Shown here one piece after another: positions 45,718-55,121 of a stretch of 64,000 nucleotides of DNA. The stretch is from positions 310,760 through 374,759 of the forward strand of contig NZ_BMXW01000002.1 of assembly GCF_014651955.1 (NCBI RefSeq), given 5' to 3'. The stretch is from Shewanella fodinae. GTDB lineage: Bacteria; Pseudomonadota; Gammaproteobacteria; Enterobacterales; Shewanellaceae. How positions within the stretch are numbered: the first letter of the stretch is position 1; every line of letters starts with the position of its first letter. The notes beneath the pieces are model-generated. The model saw nothing but the letters and a program-made list of their open reading frames with translations. It had not been told where the DNA came from and ran no database searches. The position numbers were made by a program, and so were the translations under genes.

Positions 45718-47265
45718 TTGAAGCAACGGAATTTATTCACAACCGCGGGGATAGTTGTGTTTCTCGCTGGCTGCCAGACTGTACCGTTACAGTCATCGCA
45801 AACGGCTCCCCCTAAGCCGCCCGCAAATGCCGCCGAGGTACTACAAAAAGCACCGCAGGAACCACAACAACCGCAATTGGCGGTAACCGACGTGTGGCAA
45901 CGCTTACGCAATCAACTGAACATTCCGGTACCGGATAACAAGCTGGTACAACAATATCGCGACTGGTACACCCACAACCCCAAACATCTGCAGCAAATAT
46001 CTGAACGTGCTGCACCTTTTCTGTACCTTATCGTTGATCAGATAGAACAGCGTCACCTGCCGATGGAACTGGCACTGCTACCCATCGTTGAAAGTGCTTT
46101 TGATCCCTATGCTTATTCACCAGGGGCAGCTTCTGGTTTATGGCAATTCACCTCACCAATGGCGCGTCATTTCGGGCTAAAGATTAATTGGTGGTATGAC
46201 GGCCGGCGAGATGTACCAGCAGCCACGCAAGCGGCGTTGGATATGATGCAGTATCTCTATCGTAAAACCGGTAACAACTGGCTCTATGCTATCGCTGCAT
46301 ATAACACCGGTGAAGGCCGCGTCCTCAATGCTGTCAGACGCAATGCCAGCCAAGGCAAACCCACCGATTTCTGGTCATTGTCACTGCCTAAGGAAACCGA
46401 ACGCTACGTCCCACAGTTGCTGGCCTTGGCGGATGTGATTAAGCACGCCGACAAATATGGTGTGCAATTAACGCCTATTGATAATCAACCTGCGGTAGAG
46501 GTTGTCGATACAGGTAGCCAGATTGACTTGGCGCTGGCCGCAAAGCTAGCGGGGATGGATATCAGCGAGCTGCAACAACTCAACCCCGGCTACAACCGCT
46601 GGGCTACAGCACCTAAAGGTCCATTCAAGTTAGTATTACCAGTGGATAAGGCTCAGGATTTTGAAGTTGCGCTGGCCACAACTGATCCATCTGACCGTCT
46701 AAATTGGCTACGCTATGAAATCCAGCCCGGAGATTCACTCGGTTTAATAGCGAAAGAGCACCAAACCACCGTCGATATCATCCGTGCAGTCAATGATATT
46801 AAAGGCAACAATATTGTCGCAGGCAAGCATCTGCTGATCCCCGTGTCGTTGCAAGATGCCAGTGCCTACCCACTGTCGGCCGATAATCGGTTGCAAAACA
46901 AACAGCTGAAAAGCAAATATAAAACCACTTATGCCGTGCGTCACGGCGATTCGCTGTGGAAAATCGCGCGCGCTAATAACCTCAGTGTCAGCGAAATTGC
47001 CAGCTGGAATGGTATGTCGGTAAAGGATGCGCTTCACCCAGGGAAAGTATTAGTGCTATGGCATAACCGCAGCAGCGATGAATCTGCAATTACCCGTACA
47101 GTGAAATACAAAGTCCGCAACGGTGACTCACTGGCCAGAATAGCGGACAAATTTAATGTGACGGTGTCGCAACTGCAGGAGTGGAATCAGCTGCAACGGC
47201 AAAAATATTTACAACCCGGTCAAGTACTCACTTTATTTGTTGATGTCACTGCTAGCGGTAGCTAA
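45718..47265 (+). CDS. mltD: Membrane-bound lytic murein transglycosylase D
   Basis: Outer-membrane lipoprotein that cleaves peptidoglycan glycan strands with anhydro-end formation. TTG start with GAGG 9 nt upstream; lipobox LAGC places the acylated Cys at residue 19. A Pro/Gln/Ala-rich linker (25-60) precedes the SLT domain: LLPIVESAFDPYAYSPGAAS holds the catalytic Glu, and IAAYNTGEGRVLNAVRR follows. Three LysM repeats bind peptidoglycan: YEIQPGDSLGLIAKEHQTT, YAVRHGDSLWKIARANNLS and YKVRNGDSLARIADKFNVT. The 515 residues match the family; position next to gloB is conserved. Confidence 0.95.
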   Translation: MKQRNLFTTAGIVVFLAGCQTVPLQSSQTAPPKPPANAAEVLQKAPQEPQQPQLAVTDVWQRLRNQLNIPVPDNKLVQQYRDWYTHNPKHLQQISERAAPFLYLIVDQIEQRHLPMELALLPIVESAFDPYAYSPGAASGLWQFTSPMARHFGLKINWWYDGRRDVPAATQAALDMMQYLYRKTGNNWLYAIAAYNTGEGRVLNAVRRNASQGKPTDFWSLSLPKETERYVPQLLALADVIKHADKYGVQLTPIDNQPAVEVVDTGSQIDLALAAKLAGMDISELQQLNPGYNRWATAPKGPFKLVLPVDKAQDFEVALATTDPSDRLNWLRYEIQPGDSLGLIAKEHQTTVDIIRAVNDIKGNNIVAGKHLLIPVSLQDASAYPLSADNRLQNKQLKSKYKTTYAVRHGDSLWKIARANNLSVSEIASWNGMSVKDALHPGKVLVLWHNRSSDESAITRTVKYKVRNGDSLARIADKFNVTVSQLQEWNQLQRQKYLQPGQVLTLFVDVTASGS

Positions 47266-47367
47266 TTATTGGTACATTTTGTGGCAAACCGCACACTTTG
47301 TGCGGTTCGAGTGAGCTTAATCAAAGTTTCATAATTCAAGTTGCGCAAATAGTAATCCGTAAGTGAG

Positions 47368-47385
47368 GTGTCACAATTTTGACAC
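47368..47385. promoter_or_regulatory. Inverted repeat upstream of the chemoreceptor gene
   Basis: GTGTCA and TGACAC arms separated by CAATTT; a direct repeat of CACAATTT overlaps it. 52 bp before the start codon, so it could bind a regulator. Confidence 0.35.
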
Positions 47386-47437
47386 TCACAATTTCGGATA
47401 ATGAAAATAAACTAACTATTAACCGCGCTGTTGGGAT

Positions 47438-48991
47438 ATGAAGCGAGATAACTACATCACTGATGTGGAAACTGCTGTGCCTGAAGATGGTCGCATTATT
47501 TCCACGACTGATTTGAAAGGGAAAATTACCCATATCAATCAGCTGTTCTGCGATATCTGTGGATATAGTAAACAGGAATTAATAGGGCATGGGCACAATA
47601 TAGTACGCCATCCACACATGCCCAAAGCTGCCTTTGCTGATTTGTGGCACGATATCCAGCAAGGTAAAAACTGGATGGGGTTGGTCAAAAACCGCCGTAA
47701 GGATGGTGGCTATTACTGGGTTAATGCCTTCATTACCCCCATCCGCCGGGCGGGTAAAATCTTTGAATACCAGTCTGTACGTACCAAAGCCGATCCTGAC
47801 TTGGTCAAGCGTGCGATCGCCTGCTACGCCGATATTGAAAAAGGCAAACTGCCGCTTCCTAAACTCGCATTATCGCTCCCCGCCAAAATCGGTCTGTGCT
47901 GGACGTTATCGTCGCTGTTGCTGCTGACACTGCCATTCATCCCTGCCACGGTAGGTATCCCCGCTGCCTTACTCGCAGTGCTGATCATGGGGCTAAGTGT
48001 AGGCAGATTGGCCGCCCGTTGCCGCAGACTGCAGCAACTCAGCGATAGCGTGCAGCAAAGTAAACTGATGCAAGCAATTTATACTGGTGATACCGATATC
48101 CTGTCGGCGGCGGAACTAAGCATTCGTATGCAACGCGCCGAGATCATTGCCATCACCGCACGCATTGATGATACCAGTGAACATCTGACCCATAATTTGA
48201 AATCTCATCAGCAATCTGTGGATGCCAATCATCAAGAGTTGTCACAACAGGCGGTGGCACTGGACGAGTTGGCAGCAGCTATCAGCCAAATGAAAAGTGC
48301 CGTTGCGGAAATTGCGTCAACCTCAGCTAACACCGCAATGGACGTCACTAATTTGGAAGCCAGCAATCAAGACACGATGAAGGCATTACAGGCCAGTCGC
48401 GCGGCCAATTCCGAGATGAGTGGCTTATTGCAGAAAGTGGCGTCACAGATTGCAGAGCTGGATCAGCAATGCGCTAGCGTCAATACGGTCTTAGAAGTCA
48501 TTGAACAATTGTCGGAACAAACGAACCTCTTGGCACTGAATGCCGCAATTGAAGCAGCAAGAGCCGGTGAGGCAGGCCGAGGCTTTGCTGTGGTAGCTGA
48601 TGAAGTCCGGGCACTGGCGCAACGTTCATCTGGTTCGGCTAAAGAGATTTTCACCATTATTCACCAGTTGAGTGAGCAAAGTCGTCAGGCTGTGGCCGAA
48701 ATGGCTAAAAGCCAAACATTGACCCAGCACAGTATGGAACTGGAACAACAATTAGTCAGCCGTTTGAATGATGAAGCACAGGCCCTTGGCCGGATCACCG
48801 CTAATAGTCATCAGATCGCAGTCGCCACCGAGGAGCAAGCCTATACGGTAGAGCAACTGCATCTGAACTCCTGCCGTCTGCAAAGTGGAGTATCCAAGCT
48901 ACAAGAAAACAGCCAAGAAGCTAGCACCCATGGTGAAGAGTTAAGGCGCCAAAGCGAGCGACAGCAGGAATTGATTTTGCAGTTTAAATAA
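47438..48991 (+). CDS. PAS-containing methyl-accepting chemotaxis protein (Aer-like)
   Basis: 517 residues. An N-terminal PAS domain (about 20-120) has the Aer signatures [20 protein letters not shown] and [19 protein letters not shown], so it likely holds FAD and senses redox or oxygen. A hydrophobic hairpin (about 150-190, [18 protein letters not shown]) anchors it without a periplasmic domain. The signalling domain has the highly conserved tip [20 protein letters not shown] followed by [15 protein letters not shown]. No CheA-binding genes are close. Monocistronic, ended by a terminator. Confidence 0.93.
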   Translation: MKRDNYITDVETAVPEDGRIISTTDLKGKITHINQLFCDICGYSKQELIGHGHNIVRHPHMPKAAFADLWHDIQQGKNWMGLVKNRRKDGGYYWVNAFITPIRRAGKIFEYQSVRTKADPDLVKRAIACYADIEKGKLPLPKLALSLPAKIGLCWTLSSLLLLTLPFIPATVGIPAALLAVLIMGLSVGRLAARCRRLQQLSDSVQQSKLMQAIYTGDTDILSAAELSIRMQRAEIIAITARIDDTSEHLTHNLKSHQQSVDANHQELSQQAVALDELAAAISQMKSAVAEIASTSANTAMDVTNLEASNQDTMKALQASRAANSEMSGLLQKVASQIAELDQQCASVNTVLEVIEQLSEQTNLLALNAAIEAARAGEAGRGFAVVADEVRALAQRSSGSAKEIFTIIHQLSEQSRQAVAEMAKSQTLTQHSMELEQQLVSRLNDEAQALGRITANSHQIAVATEEQAYTVEQLHLNSCRLQSGVSKLQENSQEASTHGEELRRQSERQQELILQFK

Positions 48992-49017
48992 ATGGCATTA
49001 ACTGTGTTTTCTAAATA

Positions 49018-49046
49018 AAGAAGTCAGACTATGTCTGACTTCTTTA
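49018..49046. terminator. Terminator between the chemoreceptor and AsmA genes
   Basis: GAAGTCAGAC/GTCTGACTTC, a perfect 10-bp stem with a TAT loop and a T-rich tail on the plus side and A-rich on the other; serves both convergent genes. Confidence 0.9.
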
Positions 49047-49064
49047 TTATGTCATGGCCCTTTA

Positions 49065-50903
49065 TTAATGGCCGCCCAGCTTTTTAAATAAACTATCCTT
49101 CAGTTTGTCCTTGGCTTTTTCCGCCTCATCTTTCAGTTTGTTTTTAAACAGCGCGTCGGTATCCAACGAGAATTTTGGCTGGGCAAAAGTCCCGCTGATC
49201 AGCAAGGGAATTTCAACACCCGCCAACTTATCAGAGGTCTTGCCACCCTGCCCTTTGAGGGAATCAACCAACGCGGTTGTTAATCGATAGTCCAACGACT
49301 CTTGCAGTAAATTGGCACCACCAGCGCCAGACAAACGCACAAGAGGTGATAACATCGCTAGGTCTGGATTATTGGCCTGTCCATCCTTCACCGTGAAACT
49401 ACCTGAAAGACTGGTGAAATCCGTCTTCTGTTCTTCGCCTTTAGGGCTACTGAGATCCCCTTTCAGCTTGGCCTGAGCATTACGGATCATTAACGGTATA
49501 TTGATGCCATATAACGCGCCATCAGCAATATTAAAATTACCATTAACATCGAGATTCTTTTTGATGTTAACCGGGATCAAGCTACTGCCACTACCTTTGG
49601 CGCTGATATTGGCTGTTCCCGCCAACATATCGACCTTTGCCGCATCAGTCAGCAAAGGCCGCAAGTTAACCTGACTAAGCGACGAATTGAAGCTGTAACT
49701 TGCCACCTTGTTACGGCCATCCACCTTAGCAGATGCACTCAATTTGCCTTGATACAAGTCAGCTGTCATTTTCTGCAGTTCTAGAATACCGTTATTTAAT
49801 TGCGCATTCATCACCCAGTTATCTGTGGTTAGGCCTGCGACTTTCAATGACTTAATAGAGAGTCCCAAAGCCATATCGACAGCTTTCATGCCACTAAGAT
49901 CGGGTTCGGTGGCTACCGTATCAACCACTTTAGGCTGGGCTGCCTCACTAGACTTTTCAGGTTCGGTAGATGGAGGCAGTAATTTGTCCAGATCTATATC
50001 AGCAAACGCCAATTTGGCCTCGACCTTAGGCACCTTGCTACCATAGGCGACAGTCATGTCACCGCTCCCCGATATATCCGCGAGGTCCAACTTGCTTAAC
50101 ACCAACGACAACACTTGCTTAGCGGTATCAACATGAATATTCGCTGTCAGATTGGCCTGCATTTCACCGTTGGGAATCGATGCCCCTTTCAGCGTGTTTT
50201 CTATCGAGAAATCTTTCAGGTCAACTTGCTGCAAATTTGCTGAAATCTTCAGTTGTCCCTCCCCTTTACTGGCAACTGTCATCTGTGGCATCTCGCCACT
50301 GAATTGATATGCCAGCGGCGCATATTGCTCCAGTGCCAGTTTGCCCAACGTGAGGGACGACAAGGTAAAAATATTCTCAGTGCCCTGCTGGCGATCCAGT
50401 AAACGTACCTGCGCGTTGCTCACACTGATGCCGCCAATATTAAGGCCTGCTAGCGTGATATTGCTGTGGGTGCCACTTTTGCCAGCATTAGTTGGGGCTG
50501 CCGCTTCAGTCTTGCCTGTTAGACCGTCAAAACTGTTGCGTCCGTCCTTGGCAGTCTCAAGATTGAGCTGCAAGCCATCCAGTTTTAACTCAGAAACCTG
50601 AATCTCTTTACTCAGTAGCGGCATTAACGCAACGTTAGCGACAATCTGATTGACAGCGACCATCTGTTTTTCCGCAAAGTCCTTGGGATTACTGAGCGTA
50701 ATGCCTCCGGCTTCTATCCCCAAGGAGGGGAAAAATGTCCAACTGAGATCCCGGTCTATGGTCATGGTTCTACCGGTTTGCTTTTCAACCGCCGCAATAA
50801 TTTGCGGTTTGAAATCATTGGGATCAAACAATACCGTTACATAAAAAACGAGTCCCACTACCAGTAGCAGTAATACGCCAACACCCCACTTCAATACTTT
50901 CAT
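49065..50903 (-). CDS. AsmA family protein
   Basis: 612 residues. An N-terminal membrane helix (WGVGVLLLLVVGLVFYVTV) is followed by FDPNDFKPQIIAAVEKQTGR, the start of the AsmA N-terminal domain, and SLGIEAGGITLSNPKDFAEK. The long beta-rich body ends in GLxI-type repeats and an AsmA_2 region (NFNIADGALYGINIPLMIRN and FTVKDGQANNPDL). The C-terminal 25 residues are Lys/Glu-rich. AsmA-like proteins bridge or influence lipid transport between the two membranes. AAGGA lies 7 nt before the start. Confidence 0.92.
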   Translation of the reverse strand: MKVLKWGVGVLLLLVVGLVFYVTVLFDPNDFKPQIIAAVEKQTGRTMTIDRDLSWTFFPSLGIEAGGITLSNPKDFAEKQMVAVNQIVANVALMPLLSKEIQVSELKLDGLQLNLETAKDGRNSFDGLTGKTEAAAPTNAGKSGTHSNITLAGLNIGGISVSNAQVRLLDRQQGTENIFTLSSLTLGKLALEQYAPLAYQFSGEMPQMTVASKGEGQLKISANLQQVDLKDFSIENTLKGASIPNGEMQANLTANIHVDTAKQVLSLVLSKLDLADISGSGDMTVAYGSKVPKVEAKLAFADIDLDKLLPPSTEPEKSSEAAQPKVVDTVATEPDLSGMKAVDMALGLSIKSLKVAGLTTDNWVMNAQLNNGILELQKMTADLYQGKLSASAKVDGRNKVASYSFNSSLSQVNLRPLLTDAAKVDMLAGTANISAKGSGSSLIPVNIKKNLDVNGNFNIADGALYGINIPLMIRNAQAKLKGDLSSPKGEEQKTDFTSLSGSFTVKDGQANNPDLAMLSPLVRLSGAGGANLLQESLDYRLTTALVDSLKGQGGKTSDKLAGVEIPLLISGTFAQPKFSLDTDALFKNKLKDEAEKAKDKLKDSLFKKLGGH

Positions 50904-50937
50904 TTTTCAGTCCTTTTGCTTGCATCCTGATAGTCAG

Positions 50938-51432
50938 TTAGCTTATCAGACTCAGATCCAATGCTGTATTACTGATAGCCAAACCATTGTCATCAGCATA
51001 AATTAACATCCCCGTTGTCACAGTTTGGTTACCAAATACCAATGGGCAATTAACATCACCTAATCCTTTGCGAGCAGTCTTAACGGGCACTGTTCCCAAC
51101 GCCTTGATACCTAATGGCATTTTTGCCAACGCACCGGCATCACGAATAGCACCATTAATCACCACTCCAGACCAACCGTTATCTACCGCACTCTGGCCGA
51201 TTAAATCCCCCATAAGAGCTTTATCCAATGAGCCGCCCCCATCAACTACCAGCACTTTTCCCATTCCTGGGCGGGCCAGTAGTTGTTTCACCATAGAGTT
51301 GTCCTCGAAGCATTTCACCGTCACAACTTCCCCCCAGAATATGCGTTTTCCACCATATTGCTTTAGTGGCAGAGGTAACAACTGTATCTGTTCGGGAAAG
51401 GTATCAAATAGTTCGGGAAGTAAATCCAGCAT
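50938..51432 (-). CDS. RraA-like protein (RNase E activity regulator family)
   Basis: 164 residues. YGGKRIFWGEVVTVKCFEDN and KVLVVDGGGSLDKALMGDLI are RraA signatures. The segment WSGVVINGAIRDAGALAKMP carries the Arg and Asp residues that in the related aldolase family bind metal and substrate; E. coli RraA instead inhibits RNase E by protein contact. It is shorter at the N-terminus than E. coli RraA, so the exact class is uncertain. ATG 51432 was chosen (AAGG 10 nt upstream); the frame reaches TTG 51441. Confidence 0.87.
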   Translation of the reverse strand: MLDLLPELFDTFPEQIQLLPLPLKQYGGKRIFWGEVVTVKCFEDNSMVKQLLARPGMGKVLVVDGGGSLDKALMGDLIGQSAVDNGWSGVVINGAIRDAGALAKMPLGIKALGTVPVKTARKGLGDVNCPLVFGNQTVTTGMLIYADDNGLAISNTALDLSLIS

Positions 51433-51624
51433 GATGAACAAGCCTTTTTACACATATTTACCTATAAGACTAGCGGCGTTATTGGTCAGTCTCAAGTTAA
51501 AGCTGCTGAGTTATACTACTTGAGTCAATAGCCGAAAATAATATAAACTCCCCAAACTGTTCTATTCTTTCTGGGCAGTGATTTACCCATCCTGGTTGAA
51601 AGGTTTACTTTTTAAGAGAGTAAT

Positions 51625-51942
51625 ATGAGCAAAGATCTCGATCTGCAGAGCGCTATCGCTGCGCTTGACGAATATGGATATGATAAAAAGCATTCAACGG
51701 ATCTTGAACAAGCTAGAAATAAGCCGCAAATGACCCGCTATCTTAAATCCTTGGATTACAGTCTGAAGCGTATGCAATTACTGCAAGAAGCGGTGAATGA
51801 GCTGGTGAATGAAATGCAACATCAACAAATAAAGCATGAAAAAGTTCAAACATTTAAAACCAAAGTGATTAACCTTTCCAAAGAACTGAATATGAGCTAT
51901 GACGAGGTTGTCAATTACATGTCTGCCTCTCAAAACAAATAA
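51625..51942 (+). CDS. Small helical protein, function unknown
   Basis: 105 residues, no signal peptide or membrane segment. Charged and predicted helical throughout; LKSLDYSLKRMQLLQEAVNE and VNEMQHQQIKHEKVQTFKTK look like coiled coil, and the C-terminal KVINLSKELNMSYDEVVNYM resembles a short helix-turn-helix-like tail. I do not recognise a family. GAGAG lies 6 nt before the ATG. It is followed by a terminator and is divergent from the RraA-like gene. Confidence 0.75.
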   Translation: MSKDLDLQSAIAALDEYGYDKKHSTDLEQARNKPQMTRYLKSLDYSLKRMQLLQEAVNELVNEMQHQQIKHEKVQTFKTKVINLSKELNMSYDEVVNYMSASQNK

Positions 51943-51960
51943 ATTGGTATTACGCTGACT

Positions 51961-51991
51961 GTGGCCGCAGTTAATAGCGGCTACCGTTTTA
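51961..51991 (+). terminator. Terminator after the small helical protein gene
   Basis: GTGGCCGC/GCGGCTAC stem (one wobble pair), 8-nt loop, then CGTTTTAT. Confidence 0.7.
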
Positions 51992-52201
51992 TAAAATCAA
52001 ACTGATTCATTATTTATTTTTCACTATTGCAAATTTAAATTTGCCATTCTCCTCACGATAAAACATTCCGGCCATTCTTTGGAATTTTCATAGTACTTCA
52101 TATTGCCAACTGGCGTTCATACACACTTCGGCTAGACTTAGAGGCGCTATCATTTAGAGGCGTTATCACTATCAATTTTCCGGGGCGTTGGTGCGCATAA
52201 T

Positions 52202-53200
52202 ATGGAAAAATACCTGTTGCTACTGTTTTTACTGCTAGGCAGTGTGTTGTTGTGGCTAGGGGTATCTGCTGATCCTGCTTATATCTCATCCACTGAACGC
52301 CCGTTACGTATTGCGGTATCCACATCACCGCTCTCCTCACCCATTATCATTGCCGACCGCATGGGGTTCTTTAGCAAACAACAGCTGACGGTGCAATTAC
52401 TGCCAATAAAGGGCGGCAATAATTGTTTTGATGCATTAATGCGTGGCGATGCCGACCTGGCAACCAGCTCTGAAACGGTGGTGATGTTCAACAGCTTTCA
52501 ACGTAATGACTTCAGTATTATCAGCAGTTTTGCTGAATCTGATAATGATATAAAACTACTGACGAAAGCGGCTTCCGGTATCCAGCGACCTGAACAGTTG
52601 CTACATCACCATATTGGTATTGTGGCAGGCAGTGCCAGCGAGTATTTTATGGATGCACTGCTTTTAATGCACGATTATCCACAGCAGTTAGTACAACGGA
52701 CGGATATCGCACCAAACGACTTAGCGGATGCGTTGCTGGTTGGTGCCGTTGATGCCATTTCGATATGGGAACCCTTTGCCTTTCAGTTACAGCAACAATA
52801 TCCGCAGCAGATTTATAGCTTTAAAACCAAAGGAATTTATAATTTAACCTTTAATCTGCTGGTTCGACGCGAAGATACCACTAGTCACTTACAGCAGCAT
52901 ATCCGTGTACTTAAGGCGCTTGACGAAGCCATTCAGTACATCATTAACGAACCCGAAAAATCACAACAATTGGTGTCAGACTACCTTAAAGTATCGGCAG
53001 ACGAAGTGATCACCTTGTGGCCGGATTACTTATTTCGCCTATCTTTGGGCAATACGCTGCTCAGCAATCTGCAATCTCAAAGTCGCTGGGCCGTCAATGC
53101 GGATCTGGTGAAAAAGCATACTATCCCTGATTATCGTCTATTTATTGACTCAACAGCACTCAACCAAGTAATACACAAACCACTGGTACGCAAAGAATGA
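52202..53200 (+). CDS. Periplasmic solute-binding protein (NMT1/SsuA type)
   Basis: 332 residues with an N-terminal hydrophobic segment (YLLLLFLLLGSVLLWLGVSA). The body is a class II binding-protein fold: LRIAVSTSPLSSPIIIADRM and GFFSKQQLTVQLLPIKGG open it, then GDADLATSSETVVMFNSFQR, HIGIVAGSASEYFMDALLLM and GAVDAISIWEPFAFQLQQ, all typical of nitrate/sulfonate/thiamine-precursor binders. No ABC permease or ATPase gene is near. It overlaps the next gene, a membrane diguanylate cyclase, by 4 bp (ATGA), which points to a sensory rather than a transport role, as with NspS and MbaA of Vibrio cholerae. The ligand is unknown. Confidence 0.88.
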   Translation: MEKYLLLLFLLLGSVLLWLGVSADPAYISSTERPLRIAVSTSPLSSPIIIADRMGFFSKQQLTVQLLPIKGGNNCFDALMRGDADLATSSETVVMFNSFQRNDFSIISSFAESDNDIKLLTKAASGIQRPEQLLHHHIGIVAGSASEYFMDALLLMHDYPQQLVQRTDIAPNDLADALLVGAVDAISIWEPFAFQLQQQYPQQIYSFKTKGIYNLTFNLLVRREDTTSHLQQHIRVLKALDEAIQYIINEPEKSQQLVSDYLKVSADEVITLWPDYLFRLSLGNTLLSNLQSQSRWAVNADLVKKHTIPDYRLFIDSTALNQVIHKPLVRKE

Positions 53201-54513
53201 GAATATCAAAACGCTTGAAACTACTGGTGGCCTTGTGTGTGATCTTGGCACTCGCCCATGGCATTGCGCTGTTGAACCAGCGAACCATGATGGTGCGTTC
53301 ATTTGAACAAATAAATCATCTCACCGAAGTACAGCTACGTGTTGATTTACTGCGATCCAATTTATGGTTACTGCAACAGTATCAAGACCAGAAGGCTATC
53401 AACGACACCGCTAAAGCGCTGGATAATCTGCGCCATTTCATTGATACCGCACAGCAACTGGAAATGGATGAACGGGAAGCCACATTGCTGAACAATCTTA
53501 AGCGCCATGAAGATAACATCAGTGTGCTACTGGATATTTCTCGTCAGAATCTCGTCAATGGCGAAAAACTACAGTCAAACAGTAATACTGTGCTGACAGC
53601 AAGGTACAGCGCCATCATCCAATCAATGAGCGAAGACTTGCTACGATTACAAACCCGGGTAATTGATAACGCAAGGAAATTCCAAATACAGCATCTTTAT
53701 TTCAATGGCATTCTGTTGTCGATTATTGCCGTTTTAGTCACGCTGTTTTCACTACAGACACTGTCTCGTTTCCGCATGCATTTGTCCACGCTAAAAAAAG
53801 GCATCAAGGATCTAGCTGATGGTGATTTGCTCAGTCTTATCAGGATACCCAAAGATGAAGAATTTGGGGAGGTGGCCGACGAATTTAACCGGATGAAGCA
53901 AGAATTACTCATCGCAACGCAAAAGCGCGATCAACTGCAACAGGAAGTGGAAGAACAGACCCACCGTTTACAAGAGCAGCAGGAAAAACTGCGCCATATG
54001 GCGGAACACGATGATTTAACCGGCGTGCTCAACCGTGGCGCAGCGACGACTCAAATCGAATTGGCGATCGAGCGTTGTAAACGTCAGCAACAAAAAGCGG
54101 CATTACTATTTATCGACCTAGACCGATTTAAACCTGTTAATGACAACCTCGGTCATGCAGCAGGTGATGCAGTACTGAAAGAAATCGCCCAGCGCTTGCA
54201 TCATAATTTACGCGCTTCCGATATGATCGCCCGTATCGGCGGTGACGAGTTTATCGTGTGGTTAGAACCCGTGCACAACGCCGAAGAGATTGCACTCGTG
54301 GCCAATAAAGTCCGGGACACTGGTCGCGCAATCAATCTTTATGGGCAGACATTGGATATTGGCTTAAGCGTTGGCACCAGCGTTTACCCTGATAATGGGC
54401 ACAACCTCAACTCACTGCTGAATCACGCTGATGCCGCTATGTATAAGAGCAAAAAGCGTAAACCACCGCAGAGCCAGGACGAAGACAGTCCCCCCATCAA
54501 GATGGTTGAATAA
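53197..54513 (+). CDS. Membrane diguanylate cyclase with HAMP domain
   Basis: 438 residues. TM1 (LLVALCVILALAHGIALL), a helical periplasmic part (about 30-165) and TM2 (ILLSIIAVLVTLFSLQTLS), then HAMP (about 185-240, LKKGIKDLADGDLLSLIRIP), a coiled coil and the GGDEF domain from about 270 (HDDLTGVLNRGAATTQIELA). GGDEF itself is at residues 348-352 and is intact. The inhibitory I-site RxxD is at 339-342 (RASD), five residues before, so c-di-GMP feedback is likely. No EAL domain. Coupled to the solute-binding protein gene, which probably provides the signal input to its periplasmic domain. Confidence 0.93.
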   Translation: MRISKRLKLLVALCVILALAHGIALLNQRTMMVRSFEQINHLTEVQLRVDLLRSNLWLLQQYQDQKAINDTAKALDNLRHFIDTAQQLEMDEREATLLNNLKRHEDNISVLLDISRQNLVNGEKLQSNSNTVLTARYSAIIQSMSEDLLRLQTRVIDNARKFQIQHLYFNGILLSIIAVLVTLFSLQTLSRFRMHLSTLKKGIKDLADGDLLSLIRIPKDEEFGEVADEFNRMKQELLIATQKRDQLQQEVEEQTHRLQEQQEKLRHMAEHDDLTGVLNRGAATTQIELAIERCKRQQQKAALLFIDLDRFKPVNDNLGHAAGDAVLKEIAQRLHHNLRASDMIARIGGDEFIVWLEPVHNAEEIALVANKVRDTGRAINLYGQTLDIGLSVGTSVYPDNGHNLNSLLNHADAAMYKSKKRKPPQSQDEDSPPIKMVE

Positions 54514-54533
54514 GACTCAGCCCCGTTGCACGG

Positions 54534-55121
54534 TTAGCGGAGCGGTTTTAACCGCAGTGACAGCAACAGCAGTGCCAGCATAATATAAATACTGGGCTCG
54601 ATAATCTCTGATTTTACCGACCAGTAATAATGCACCACCACCAGTATCACGGCAGGATACACGGCATAATGTAACTGTTGCCAGTGCCGGCCCATCCTAC
54701 GCTGTGCCGCTTTAAAGGAAGTCAGTGCCAGCGACAACAGGATTAACCAAGCACTAGCACCCACCACAATATAGGGGCGCTTCACAACTTCCTGCAGTAA
54801 TAATTGCCAAGCAAACAACAGATCGAGGCTGAAATACGCCGCCAGATGCAAGCAAGCATAAGCAAAAACCCACACCCCCAACGGCCGACGCAGCTGCATC
54901 AACATCCCTTGTTTGCTCCATCGCGCCATCGGTGAAACCAACAGCGTCAGCAGTAACAGATTGAGCGCACCTTTACCTAAAAAATGAATGATATATTGCA
55001 CCGGATCGCCGCCAGCGGCATCGCTATTCACCGCCAAGAATAACCACAGCAAAGGCAAAGCGGCCGCAACATGTAATAGTGTTTTGCACCAAAACAATTG
55101 CCGTCTGGAGATACGCCACAT
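54534..55121 (-). CDS. msrQ: MsrQ, heme membrane subunit of periplasmic methionine sulfoxide reductase
   Basis: 195 residues with six membrane helices, of the ferric reductase-like transmembrane family; passes electrons from quinol or flavin to MsrP. IIHFLGKGALNLLLLTLLVS, GVWVFAYACLHLAAYFSLDL and WQQLHYAVYPAVILVVVHYY hold the heme-ligand His residues. Its ATG shares one base with the msrP stop (TGATG). Confidence 0.95.
   Translation of the reverse strand: MWRISRRQLFWCKTLLHVAAALPLLWLFLAVNSDAAGGDPVQYIIHFLGKGALNLLLLTLLVSPMARWSKQGMLMQLRRPLGVWVFAYACLHLAAYFSLDLLFAWQLLLQEVVKRPYIVVGASAWLILLSLALTSFKAAQRRMGRHWQQLHYAVYPAVILVVVHYYWSVKSEIIEPSIYIMLALLLLSLRLKPLR

Noticed and set aside
47340-47370. FliA-type flagellar promoter before the chemoreceptor
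   Set aside because: TCAAGTT is present but the -10 element (TCCGTAAG) matches GCCGATAA at only about half its bases and the spacing is off.
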